Assembly: GCA_007693555.1 (NCBI GenBank)
Contig: REDJ01000095.1
Location: forward strand, 1 to 58,382
Direction of reading: 5' to 3'
DNA from: Bacteroidota bacterium
GTDB taxonomy: Bacteria > Bacteroidota > Bacteroidia > Bacteroidales > UBA7960
Length of the DNA stretch: 58,382 nucleotides
The notes below the pieces were generated by a model that ran no database searches, was not told the DNA's origin, and saw only the letters and a program-made list of their open reading frames with translations. Shown here piece by piece: positions 16,387-25,185 of the stretch (the stretch's first letter is position 1; every line of letters starts with the position of its first letter). A program made the position numbers and the translations under genes.

Positions 16387-16389
16387 TTT

Positions 16390-16728
16390 TTATACTACCT
16401 GACTAAGAGCAACTTTTTGTATTTTATTGAAGATTATTTCTTCATCGTCATCAAGATTAATCTGAACAATTTTTATTTCAGGGAATCTGTTTACCAGATA
16501 CCCCATGAGTTGATGACTGAATTTTTCAGTTATCATAGGACCCAGGATTACCAAATCATGTGGAACCTCGTCTACAAGAGCACACAGATGATTGTACCTG
16601 AGGGCTTTTCCTACAATCTCAATATGAGATTTGCTTTGTAAAAGGTCCACAATACCATTGAGCATTATGTCACTGCTTTCCGCAATAATGATTCTGGAAA
16701 AGATCATATCTGAAATAATTTTTATCAA
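16390..16728 (-). CDS. Degenerate receiver-like protein without phospho-acceptor Asp
   Basis: A 112-residue protein that aligns by eye with the receiver domain of the NarL-type regulator next door: RIIIAESSDIMLNGIVDLLQ matches the start of a receiver, and HDLVILGPM matches the beta-3 strand. The two acidic residues of the metal pocket are Glu17 and Ser18, and the phospho-acceptor Asp position is Gly63. It has no DNA-binding domain. Met8 is an alternative start. It may be a phosphorylation-independent receiver or a decaying regulator. It lies about 220 bases after the regulator gene, same strand. Confidence 0.55.
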   Translation of the reverse strand: MIKIISDMIFSRIIIAESSDIMLNGIVDLLQSKSHIEIVGKALRYNHLCALVDEVPHDLVILGPMITEKFSHQLMGYLVNRFPEIKIVQINLDDDEEIIFNKIQKVALSQVV

Positions 16729-16888
16729 ATTTACAGATGAACACAGGACGAGAAAACCGTATTTTTACGCGAAAATATTCTAGAGTAATACTGAAAATAA
16801 ACGGTATAATTTACGCTATTGGCAATGCATTCAGTATCTTTAACAATTGCTTTACAGGCAATTACGTATTGATGGTAGGATAATATAA

Positions 16889-16916
16889 AGCCCCGCAAAA
16901 TTATTTTTACAGGGCT
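16889..16916 (-). terminator. Hairpin downstream of the NarL-type regulator
   Basis: AGCCC and GGGCT pair around a loop of about 15 bases, 29 bases after the regulator stop codon, followed on the minus strand by TTTATATTA. A moderate terminator candidate. Confidence 0.5.
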
Positions 16917-16944
16917 CATTTTTGTTTTGGTAAGTTATATGATA

Positions 16945-17595
16945 TTAAATTTCTATGATTTTATTTCTGATGGCAAATTTGATCAACTCAACTGAATTCT
17001 TCATGTTTGTTTTTTGCAGGATATGATTTTTATGTGATTCGATGGTTCTTACACTTAAAAACAATTTATCAGCTATTTCTGAATTATTGAAGCCTTCAGC
17101 AAACAATTGCAAAACTTCAAGTTCCCTTTTGGTAAGCTGAGGAAGCATGTTTGTGCTTTTCTGACGCTTATTGGCATAATTTTTCACTATTTCATCCGAA
17201 ATTGTGGAGTGGAAATAGTTCTTGCCTCTTGAAACGGTTTCAATAGCTTCAACCAGCTCTTCACTTGATACATCTTTGGGAACATAACCATCAGCTCCTG
17301 CATCAATAGCATCCGAAATATTATTATAGTCAGAATGCATAGACAAGATAAGAATCCTCATATCAGGATATTTTTTCTTGATTGTCTCAGTCAATTCAAT
17401 ACCTGACATCTCAGGCATGCTAATATCAAGCAGAAGAACCTGGGGAGTAACCTCTTTGAGTATATTAAGGGCTTCTTTACCACTATGCGCTACACCAACC
17501 ACCTCAATATCCTTTGCACCCTTTAAAAACAAGCCGATGCAGTCGGTTACCAGTTTATGATCATCCACAATGACTACTTGTATTTTGTTTGCCAT
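16945..17595 (-). CDS. NarL/FixJ-family response regulator
   Basis: A 216-residue two-domain regulator. The receiver (residues about 5-122) has Asp11/Asp12, the phospho-acceptor Asp57 in LLLDISMPEM, and the conserved Lys in YVPKD. The LuxR-type helix-turn-helix (about 148-210) has LTKRELEVLQL and RTIESHKNHI. No histidine kinase is in the window, so it is an orphan here. It may belong with the degenerate receiver gene downstream. Target genes unknown. Confidence 0.92.
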   Translation of the reverse strand: MANKIQVVIVDDHKLVTDCIGLFLKGAKDIEVVGVAHSGKEALNILKEVTPQVLLLDISMPEMSGIELTETIKKKYPDMRILILSMHSDYNNISDAIDAGADGYVPKDVSSEELVEAIETVSRGKNYFHSTISDEIVKNYANKRQKSTNMLPQLTKRELEVLQLFAEGFNNSEIADKLFLSVRTIESHKNHILQKTNMKNSVELIKFAIRNKIIEI

Positions 17596-17739
17596 TTGCT
17601 TTTTATTTTAAAGGTTTTTGAAGAATACGTATTTCACTTAAATATTGTGAGCTTATTTTTTTATATTTCACACAAATTAACGATAACTTTCTTAAATATG
17701 CAAAATTTTCTTTAAACCCGTCTGATTTTTGTTTTGTAA

Positions 17740-18522
17740 TCAGTTATTTTGCTTATAAATCATTGATGCTCTCGCCTGTGCTGTCGGCATTATAAGCATA
17801 TCATTTATGTTTACATGTTCCGGCAGTTCAATACAAAAGCTTATACAATCGGCTATGTCTTCTCCGGTTAGTGGCTTAAACCCCTTGTAAACATTATCTG
17901 CAGCTGTCTTATCACCTTTAAATCTTACAAGAGAAAACTCAGTATTTGTGGCACCGGGATTCACAAGATTCACCCTGATATTATGTGGTAAAAGTTCCAT
18001 GCGCATTGCCTGGTTTATACTATCAACTGCGTGTTTTGTGGCACAATACACATTACCTTTCAGGTAGTTTTCTTTAGCTGCAATACTACCTATATTGATG
18101 ATTTGGCCTTTTTTTCTTTCAATCATCCCGGGGATTATAGCTTTGCTAACATAAAGCAATCCTTTTATATTGGTATCAATCATCTGCTCCCAGTCCCTGA
18201 TATCAGCTTCATGTAAATCTGCAAGACCCAGTGCCAGTCCGGCATTATTGACCAAAACATCAATGTTTTTCCAGTCTTCCGGCAAACCGTTTATTTCTGC
18301 AAATACTGCTTCTTTATCCCGCACATCAAATATGAGCTTCATTACATGGGTCTGAAACTCTTTTTTCAGGTAACCGGCAAGTTCATCAATTTTCTCCCTT
18401 CTGCGTGCATTCAGTATTAACCGGTGTCCCTGCGTTGCAAGTCTTATTGCACATGCCCTTCCAATACCACTACTGGCACCTGTTATGAAAACTGTTTTTA
18501 CTGAATTGGTTTCTGTAATCAT
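17740..18522 (-). CDS. Short-chain dehydrogenase, YdfG-like
   Basis: A 260-residue Rossmann-fold oxidoreductase. It has the cofactor motif TGASSGIGRACA (about 15-26), NARRREK suggesting NADP preference, NNAG, the Ser in NIGSIA, and the catalytic YCATK (Tyr-x3-Lys). It most resembles 3-hydroxy acid / L-allo-threonine dehydrogenases of the YdfG group, which oxidise small 3-hydroxy acids. Monocistronic by appearance. The substrate is inferred from similarity only. Confidence 0.88.
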   Translation of the reverse strand: MITETNSVKTVFITGASSGIGRACAIRLATQGHRLILNARRREKIDELAGYLKKEFQTHVMKLIFDVRDKEAVFAEINGLPEDWKNIDVLVNNAGLALGLADLHEADIRDWEQMIDTNIKGLLYVSKAIIPGMIERKKGQIINIGSIAAKENYLKGNVYCATKHAVDSINQAMRMELLPHNIRVNLVNPGATNTEFSLVRFKGDKTAADNVYKGFKPLTGEDIADCISFCIELPEHVNINDMLIMPTAQARASMIYKQNN

Positions 18523-18573
18523 GAGATATAATTCTAGTTTGGTAGCTTCTCAATGATTGTATACGGGTAATTT

Positions 18574-19908
18574 TTAAAAAGGTTTGCTGTCGGACAGGAA
18601 AAAGCTTATGAATTTATTGGAATTCATTTTTGGTGAATCGGGCAATTTTGCAAGATGAATAAAAGCAAACCACAAAAAAGGAAGTGCCGGTATCTTATAT
18701 CTTACTATGGCGCCATGCACAGGTGTTATCATGCCAACAAATCCCATCAACAGAATTACGAACAACAATGCCATAATGGTCATCTTGCTGTTGTAAATAC
18801 CGTTTCTGTCAAACTTTATGACGATGTATAAAAACATAATAATGACCAGCAGGTTTTCCAGGGCAGCCAAAGCCACAACGGGTGAATACACTTCGAGGAG
18901 ATGGGGCCTGAAGAAACCATAGTATATCCCGGCCAGAAAATTTCCCAGGAATGAAAAAACCTCCGGCCTAAGTTGCCTGGTATGTAAAATGCTGCCGGCT
19001 TCCTCATATTGTACAAAATTTACAAAATCATTTTGTTTGTTTACAATTATGGTAATTACATCATAAGCCGGGAAAAGATTTCTTAATAATAATGCAACAA
19101 AAACCAATACTGCAAATACTGATAAATATTTGAATTTTGAAGTAAGAAATGTATTATTTCTGCTCCAGTAAAATGCCATCAAACATGGTATAAGAATTAA
19201 AAACGTATAAACTTTTAGTTTAAAAAGTATAATGGTCAGAAAAAACCATGCAATCAGCTTTATAATTGAAAAATTCTTTCGGGATACAAAGTCGTCGGTA
19301 AAATAAAGCCAGAATCCCAGGGCCCACAATAATAAACTTTCTTTCAGCACCCCTGAGCCCCAAAACAACAAACTGGGGAATAGAAAAATACCCCATGGGA
19401 GCCAAAACAATTTAGAAGGTTTGCTGTATCTCTCCAAAAACTTATATAATGCAACCAGTCCGCTCAATGACAAAAAATTGATAATAATACTATGAACGTG
19501 AAGGTATCCTCCTGAAATCAAAGCAATAATTGCATTGAATTTTATCATAATCCGATTATCATTAAAAACCGGTGAGTCCCATGATCGGAACCACGATGAC
19601 ATCTGGTCATAATATTCAGCTAAATGAGGGGCATCAATCCCTGCAATCAAAAGAAAATAATCGGACGGATTATCGTGTAGCACTCTCTTCATAAACAAAC
19701 CATCTTTGAAGTATTTATGGAAGTCTGCTATATCAAGTTCATAAAAGTGAGTGTAAATCAGAATCAGAAGGATACCTGAAGCAACCTTAAAAAGAAAAAA
19801 TATTAGCAAAAACCTAAATCCTAAACCAGGAATGTCCCTGAAAAAAGACGCCTTATAAATGATAAAGCAAAAAACAACAAAGTAAAAGATACTTAAAATG
19901 GCCTCCAT
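18574..19908 (-). CDS. Polytopic membrane protein, unknown function
   Basis: A 444-residue protein with about ten hydrophobic segments spread over the whole length. A soluble loop around residues 60-110 contains FHKYFKDGLF and YYDQMSSWFRSWDSP. The arrangement recalls GT-C glycosyltransferases or O-antigen-polymerase-like proteins, but I see no decisive motif. It lies 51 bases from the SDR gene on the same strand. A TATCTTTG -7 box (complement of 19926-19933) lies just upstream of the start. Confidence 0.7.
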   Translation of the reverse strand: MEAILSIFYFVVFCFIIYKASFFRDIPGLGFRFLLIFFLFKVASGILLILIYTHFYELDIADFHKYFKDGLFMKRVLHDNPSDYFLLIAGIDAPHLAEYYDQMSSWFRSWDSPVFNDNRIMIKFNAIIALISGGYLHVHSIIINFLSLSGLVALYKFLERYSKPSKLFWLPWGIFLFPSLLFWGSGVLKESLLLWALGFWLYFTDDFVSRKNFSIIKLIAWFFLTIILFKLKVYTFLILIPCLMAFYWSRNNTFLTSKFKYLSVFAVLVFVALLLRNLFPAYDVITIIVNKQNDFVNFVQYEEAGSILHTRQLRPEVFSFLGNFLAGIYYGFFRPHLLEVYSPVVALAALENLLVIIMFLYIVIKFDRNGIYNSKMTIMALLFVILLMGFVGMITPVHGAIVRYKIPALPFLWFAFIHLAKLPDSPKMNSNKFISFFLSDSKPF

Positions 19909-20159
19909 AAAAGGTATGTTTTTGGCAAAGATAAGTTGAATAACCCATTAAACGGCTCTCTTCTTACCACAATAGAAACTTGTCCATCAATCTGCAGATT
20001 AAGAATTATTTTGAGTTACAAGCCTGAACTTTCATCACTTTTGCATGTTTACTATCCAAAATCATTGTAATGTAACCGTCTTGTCATTTGTTAAAATCAA
20101 TAAATTATTACAAAAATAATTTTCTGGTTTTACTTGTAAAGTATCGAACAAATTTTGTA

Positions 20160-20807
20160 ATGATGAATTCAATTATTAAATCTATAATTACGCTGATTAT
20201 TCTGGCAGTAACTGCCTGCCAGGGTGCAGCTGTTAAAAATGAAAATATGATGGATATGATGGAAAAATCAGGAAATACCAACCTGGAATACGCTACACTG
20301 GGTGGAGGATGTTTCTGGTGTATTGAAGCAATTTTTATGGAAGTGAGAGGTGTGAAATCTGCAACCAGCGGATACAGCGGTGGTACAGTTAAAAATCCGA
20401 CCTATCGCGAGGTTACATCCGGCAAAACAGGACATGCAGAGGTTGTACAAATTGCTTTCAACCCTGAAGTAATCAGTTTCCGCGATATTTTGGTGATATT
20501 TTTTCATCTTCACGACCCTACCACACTAAACCGGCAAGGTGCCGATGTTGGTACGCAATACCGTTCTGTAATTTTTTACCATAATGAAGATCAGGAGAAA
20601 ACAGCAAGTGAAGTATTCAGAGAAATTAATGATACCGATTTATGGGCTGACCCTCTTGTTACCGAAATATCACCAATGGAGAAGTTTTATGTTGCTGAAG
20701 ATTATCATCAAAACTATTACCAAAACAATCCCAACCAACCCTACTGCACATTCGTGATAAGCCCGAAATTAAGCAAGCTGAGAAAGCTGTTTGAGCATAA
20801 ATTGTAA
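20160..20807 (+). CDS. msrA: Exported peptide-methionine (S)-S-oxide reductase MsrA
   Basis: The open frame starts at 20088, but the ATG at 20160 gives a proper signal peptide (MMNSIIKS, then a hydrophobic core and TAC lipobox). This makes a lipoprotein MsrA of about 215 residues. The catalytic motif GGCFWCIEAIF follows, with GYSGG, GHAEVV and the C-terminal QNYYQNNP region. It reduces methionine-S-sulfoxide in proteins, here probably on the periplasmic side. Stand-alone; no MsrB domain is fused. Confidence 0.93.
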   Translation: MMNSIIKSIITLIILAVTACQGAAVKNENMMDMMEKSGNTNLEYATLGGGCFWCIEAIFMEVRGVKSATSGYSGGTVKNPTYREVTSGKTGHAEVVQIAFNPEVISFRDILVIFFHLHDPTTLNRQGADVGTQYRSVIFYHNEDQEKTASEVFREINDTDLWADPLVTEISPMEKFYVAEDYHQNYYQNNPNQPYCTFVISPKLSKLRKLFEHKL

Positions 20808-20812
20808 GATTT

Positions 20813-20866
20813 GGTTATTGGTTATAAAGTTATTAAGTTATTGAGTTATTGAGTAATTAAGTTATC
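20813..20866. repeat. GTTATTNAG-type low-complexity array
   Basis: Five to six degenerate units of GGTTAT/AGTTATTAAGTTATTGAG directly follow the msrA stop codon and lead into the CCCGAGAGCC palindromic element. Same style as the other short-period arrays of the window but a different monomer. Confidence 0.6.
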
Positions 20867-20873
20867 GTAGCGT

Positions 20874-20990
20874 AGCGAAGGTCCCGAGAGCCAAAGGCGA
20901 TTCGGGATTGAATTATTCGTTATTAGATTAATAGATGGTATTCTTTCCACTTTTCAATCCCGAATCGCTCGTCGCTCTCGGGACTTCGCT
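20874..20990. repeat. Palindromic CCCGAGAGCC element, copy 2
   Basis: The left arm (20874-20913, containing GTCCCGAGAGCCAAAGGCGA) and right arm (20953-20990, containing GCTCTCGGGACTTCGCT) are imperfect inverted repeats, with perfect outer parts around CAATCCCGAATCGC. It lies between convergent genes (msrA and the antiporter), so the hairpin could act as a bidirectional terminator. The left arm matches the element at 9512-9554. Confidence 0.8.
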
Positions 20991-21019
20991 TTTTCTCAGC
21001 TTTTCAACCCATCAACTTT

Positions 21020-22654
21020 TCATTTCCTCAGCGATTTAAGCTTTTCCACAATGTTCTCTGCCGCATCTACAAATGGCAGCAGTATAAGATCAGCTCCGGC
21101 AAGTTCAAGTTCTTTAGCTGTGCGGCCGTAATATGATGTTACAGCGATTTTACCATCGTAGTTAATTTCCTTGAGGTATTTGATGAGTGCAAGGTTTATC
21201 TGCTTGTCAGGTAAAGTAGAAATAACACACTGTGAACTACCTGGAAGTATTTCCATGAGTTCGGGGTCATCAGCATCACCATACTGGGCATGTCTGCCTT
21301 TTCTAACCCATCGCTTGACCGCCCTGGGGTCAAAGTCAACTCCAAAAACCCGAAAACCTTTATCTTCGAGGCTGCGTGCAATATTGTTGCCGTAATTACC
21401 CAATCCGAAAATGATTACATCAAATTTTTCCTCTTTTGCTATTTCTTCCCCAATTTCACTATATGGCCTTTTCTTTTCAAAAATTCTGATGGCCGGGGCT
21501 ACATATTCATAAATCTGATGCGAATACATGATAAGATAGGTTGATATACCAATGGTAATAAGACCTACCAGAGTAATCAAACCGAGGGTTTCTTCATTTA
21601 TCTGACCAAGTGATAACCCTAAGGCAGCAAGTATGAGCGAAAATTCAGAGATCTGAGCAACATTCAACCCGGCAAGAAATCCTGTACGCTTTCTGTATCC
21701 CATCAATCCCAATATTATCATTACAATGATAGGGTTGCCTATGAGTACAAACAATGACAGGGTAAGTGCAGGGATTATCTGCTCACCAATCAGTGTAATA
21801 TCTACCTGGCTTCCAAGATGAATAAAGAAGAATAGTAGCAGAAAGTCGCGAAGAGAAACCAAACGCCCTGAAATAACCTCACGATAAGGTGTGGAAGCCA
21901 GGGATATACCTCCAAGAAAAGCGCCCACTTCTTTGCTAAAACCTAGATAATCACTTAAAGCTGCAAGTGCAATTGCCCAGGTAAGTGAAAACAGTACCAG
22001 CAATTCAGGTGTGCGGGCAAGCAAAGCGGTAAGCCTGTGCATCACATATCTGATAAGTAAAATCACAAATATCAGCATTGCTATGCCTTTTACTACAACC
22101 CAAATTATTTCTTCTGCAATGGAATAATCGCTTTGGGTTCCCATTGCCGATAAAACTATCATGGCAATAATAACAACAATGTCCTGAACAATCAAGAAAC
22201 CAATGGATATCTGCCCATGCAATGATTGTATTTCTTTCTTATCTGAAAGAAGCTTAACGATGATAATTGTACTTGAGAAAGTCAGGGCAACTGCAATATA
22301 AATACTGGTAACTGGCTCAAAACCCAACCAAATACAGATAAAATATCCAAATACAGATGTAAAAATTACCTGGCCAAGACCTGTTGCAAGAGCAACCTTT
22401 CCGCTGGTACGAATCAAACTCACATCCAGTTTCAGTCCAACCACAAATAACAAAACTGCAATCCCCATCTCCGAAAGCAAGTGTATTTTTTCAATGGACC
22501 TGAGCAGGTCAAGACCATGGGGTCCAACTATTAATCCCACAGCAATAAAGGAAACAATCAAGGGCTGCTTTAACAAACGGCCCAAAAATCCAATTCCCAC
22601 AGCCAGACCCAACATGGCTGCAAATTCATAAAAAGTATCAGTAAATGCACCCAT
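21020..22654 (-). CDS. CPA2-family monovalent cation/proton antiporter with TrkA-N domain
   Basis: A 544-residue KefB-like protein. Residues about 5-385 form 11-13 membrane segments of the Na+/H+ exchanger fold. Residues about 410-520 form a cytoplasmic RCK/TrkA-N nucleotide-binding domain (IFGLGNYGNNIARSLEDKG, then GVDFD). It would exchange K+ or Na+ for protons under nucleotide control. No separate KefF/KefG-type gene is adjacent. The suhB-like gene lies 29 bases upstream, same strand. Confidence 0.9.
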   Translation of the reverse strand: MGAFTDTFYEFAAMLGLAVGIGFLGRLLKQPLIVSFIAVGLIVGPHGLDLLRSIEKIHLLSEMGIAVLLFVVGLKLDVSLIRTSGKVALATGLGQVIFTSVFGYFICIWLGFEPVTSIYIAVALTFSSTIIIVKLLSDKKEIQSLHGQISIGFLIVQDIVVIIAMIVLSAMGTQSDYSIAEEIIWVVVKGIAMLIFVILLIRYVMHRLTALLARTPELLVLFSLTWAIALAALSDYLGFSKEVGAFLGGISLASTPYREVISGRLVSLRDFLLLFFFIHLGSQVDITLIGEQIIPALTLSLFVLIGNPIIVMIILGLMGYRKRTGFLAGLNVAQISEFSLILAALGLSLGQINEETLGLITLVGLITIGISTYLIMYSHQIYEYVAPAIRIFEKKRPYSEIGEEIAKEEKFDVIIFGLGNYGNNIARSLEDKGFRVFGVDFDPRAVKRWVRKGRHAQYGDADDPELMEILPGSSQCVISTLPDKQINLALIKYLKEINYDGKIAVTSYYGRTAKELELAGADLILLPFVDAAENIVEKLKSLRK

Positions 22655-22683
22655 TTAGATAAGTTTATACAAATGTATTAATT

Positions 22684-23478
22684 TCAACTGAAAGCATCCT
22701 TTGCTCTTTCAAGAAATTCATCGCAAATAATAGAATTCGTAGCAATTAATTCTCTGCCAAAGATAAAATTTTTTTCACCTGAAAAATCCGTAACCCTGCC
22801 ACCTGCCTGTTCAACGATAAAAGCTCCGGCTGCTACATCCCAGGCATTGAGCCCATATTCAAAAAAAGCATCAAACCGTCCGCAGGCGACATAGGCAAGA
22901 TCAACTGCAGCGCTTCCCAGCCGGCGAACTCCATGGGTATTGTGTAAGCACCAGGTAAACAGTTCAAGATATTTCTCAAGGCGTGAATAGTCGTGATAAG
23001 GAAATCCGGTTGCAAGCAAACTTTCAGAAAGCCTGGGGGTTTCAGATACCCTTATCTCATTGCCATTCAGGTATGCTTTACCCCCACCCCATGAATAAAA
23101 ACATTCATCCAGATTGATTTCATAAACTACTCCCAGAATTACCTCAGATTTGTGCATTAAGGCCACAGAAATACTAAAACAGGGAATTCCATGAATAAAA
23201 TTGGTGGTACCATCAAGGGGGTCTATCACCCACATATACTCTTCCTGGCGGGTTTCGATGGTATTTTCTTCGGTAAGAAATCCGGCATTGGGAATTAACT
23301 TTTGTAAGTTTTCAACAAGCTTCTCCTCTGCCTTTTTATCAACATAGGTTACATAATCATGTGTACCTTTCGATTCTATATGGTGTTGTTTGATTTTGTC
23401 AAGCTCAGAAAAAATAAAAGCTCCGGTACTTTTTGCAATCTCTATAACTTCTTTGCATAATTTTTCTGTACTTTCCAT
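22684..23478 (-). CDS. Inositol-monophosphatase-family protein (SuhB-like)
   Basis: A 264-residue lithium-sensitive phosphatase-fold protein. Metal-site motifs: TEENTIE (about 93-99), WVIDPLDGTTNF (about 107-118) and NAWDVAAGAFIVEQAGG (about 215-231). The family dephosphorylates inositol monophosphate, and sometimes NADP or 3'-phosphoadenosine phosphates. The substrate cannot be told from sequence. It probably shares a transcript with the antiporter gene downstream. Confidence 0.88.
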   Translation of the reverse strand: MESTEKLCKEVIEIAKSTGAFIFSELDKIKQHHIESKGTHDYVTYVDKKAEEKLVENLQKLIPNAGFLTEENTIETRQEEYMWVIDPLDGTTNFIHGIPCFSISVALMHKSEVILGVVYEINLDECFYSWGGGKAYLNGNEIRVSETPRLSESLLATGFPYHDYSRLEKYLELFTWCLHNTHGVRRLGSAAVDLAYVACGRFDAFFEYGLNAWDVAAGAFIVEQAGGRVTDFSGEKNFIFGRELIATNSIICDEFLERAKDAFS

Positions 23479-23506
23479 TTTTGATTTCAGATTTATGATT
23501 TACACT

Positions 23507-23537
23507 GCGGAGACGCTGAGACGTATAGAACGCAGAG
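23507..23537. repeat. Dispersed GCGGAGACGCTRAG repeat, copy B
   Basis: GCGGAGACGCTGAGACG, then CGCAGAG, matches copy A at 2542-2573. It lies 29 bases upstream of the SuhB-like start, just before a second low-complexity array. Confidence 0.7.
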
Positions 23538-23567
23538 TTAATTTTACTTACTTTCTCACTTTTTTTT

Positions 23568-23602
23568 TCTCCGTTTTCCGTTTTCCGTTCTCTGTTCTCT
23601 GT
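23568..23602. repeat. CCGTTTT/TCTGTTC short-period array
   Basis: Three CCGTTTT-type units and two TCTGTTC units lie immediately after the mtaB stop codon. It is another heptamer-period array with its own monomer. Confidence 0.6.
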
Positions 23603-23605
23603 CAA

Positions 23606-24898
23606 TCACACCAAATAAACTCCATCACCGTCCAAATGGTTCAAAAGTACTTTTTCAATGTTATTAATCTTTGTAGGATCAAATGAAGTTTTCACCTTGA
23701 TATAATTTTCCGTAAAGCCGCACATGTAACCCTTTACATTATCCTTTTCCCACAAAACCAAAGATGAGTGGCCCTGGTTTTCCTTGTAAAAAACATCTTT
23801 CTTATGAGAAGAAAGCTGCTGCATGGTCTTGCTGCGTTTACTTCTTTCAGCCGGTGATATCTGCTTTTCGAATTTAACAGCCCGCGTATTTTCTCTTTCG
23901 CTAAAAGTAAATACGTGCACATAGGAAACATCAAGCTTTCGAATAAACTCGTATGAGTCTCTGAATAAATCATCGGTTTCTGCCGGAAACCCTACTATAA
24001 GGTCAGCAGCAATGCAGGCATGAGGCATCAGGCTTTTTATCTTTTTGATACGGGAAACGAACAGAGCTCTATCATAGCGGCGGCCCATGGCTTTCAAAAC
24101 CTCATCGGAACCGGCCTGCAGCGGAATATGGAAATGCGGCATCAGTTTATGGCTTGATGCAACCAGTTCGATTATCTCATCTGATAACAGGTCGGGCTCA
24201 ACTGATGAAATACGTATACGCTCCAACCCATCTATTTTGATAAGTTCTTTGAGAAACCCCAGAAAATCTTCTCCATGTTCTTTTCCAAAATCACCAATGT
24301 TGACCCCTGAAAGAACTACTTCTTTCATGCTGGTTTGGGCAATCTGTGTGGCTGTTGCAATGGTTTGTGCAATCGTATTGCTCCTGCTGCGACCACGAGC
24401 CATGGGTATGGTGCAATAGGAACAGAAATAATCGCAACCATCCTGTATCTTAAAAAAGGAGCGGGTGCGATCATCCATTGAATAACTGGGAACAAAACTT
24501 TCCGGCTTTTCTACAACAACATCAATATCTTTTCCATTTCCCTTACTTCTGGTTTCCAGATTTTTGATATGTTCAAAAAGATTAAATTTATCTGAGTTGC
24601 CCAAAACAATATCCACACCAGGTATGGCTCTTATCTCTTCGGGGTTTAATTGCGAAAAACAACCTATTACTGCCACATGTGCACCAGGATTTTTCTTCAT
24701 GGCCTGTTTGATAAGGGATTTACATCGCTTTTCAGCATTTTTGGTAACAGAGCAGGAATTTATAACATATATATCGGCCGGTTCAGAAAAACCTACCTGT
24801 TCAAAACCATTTTTACCAAACTGACGGCTTATGGAAGATGTTTCACTGAAATTTAATTTACATCCTAATGTCTGAAAAGCAATTTTTTTCACAAACAA
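23606..24898 (-). CDS. mtaB: tRNA t6A37 methylthiotransferase MtaB
   Basis: A 430-residue radical-SAM enzyme that turns N6-threonylcarbamoyladenosine-37 of tRNA into its 2-methylthio form. Residues about 3-130 are the UPF0004 domain with cluster Cys in QTLGCKLN, NSCSVT and VIGCFSQ. The radical-SAM motif is CDYFCSYCTIP (about 153-163). A TRAM-like C-terminus covers about 370-430. MtaB is favoured over MiaB by the QTLGCKLN start. Apparently monocistronic. Confidence 0.93.
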   Translation of the reverse strand: MFVKKIAFQTLGCKLNFSETSSISRQFGKNGFEQVGFSEPADIYVINSCSVTKNAEKRCKSLIKQAMKKNPGAHVAVIGCFSQLNPEEIRAIPGVDIVLGNSDKFNLFEHIKNLETRSKGNGKDIDVVVEKPESFVPSYSMDDRTRSFFKIQDGCDYFCSYCTIPMARGRSRSNTIAQTIATATQIAQTSMKEVVLSGVNIGDFGKEHGEDFLGFLKELIKIDGLERIRISSVEPDLLSDEIIELVASSHKLMPHFHIPLQAGSDEVLKAMGRRYDRALFVSRIKKIKSLMPHACIAADLIVGFPAETDDLFRDSYEFIRKLDVSYVHVFTFSERENTRAVKFEKQISPAERSKRSKTMQQLSSHKKDVFYKENQGHSSLVLWEKDNVKGYMCGFTENYIKVKTSFDPTKINNIEKVLLNHLDGDGVYLV

Positions 24899-25185
24899 TT
24901 AAATTTTAAGGGAAAACAAGCGGAAAGTTTTCTTCCCCGATAGTTAAATATCATCGGAAAACCGGAAACCGGTATCTGTTACAAAGTTATGAAAAATAAA
25001 AACAGCACCTCATTGATATTTAAAACACAAAGTGTGGAAAATGAATGATTTTTTTCTGCCTGAAAATCCCTGGAATAGAAGAGGTTTGAAATTTTATCAA
25101 AAATTTTTTTCTTTTCATGAGCCTTTTTATAGCTTTTTCGTGTAATAAAGTTTTAGAAGTATAAATTTTTAAAACTTAAAAAACT

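Noticed and set aside
16731-16919. 62-codon minus-strand frame between the receiver-like gene and the regulator
   Set aside because: Its start lies inside the terminator hairpin of the regulator gene and the protein has no recognisable feature.
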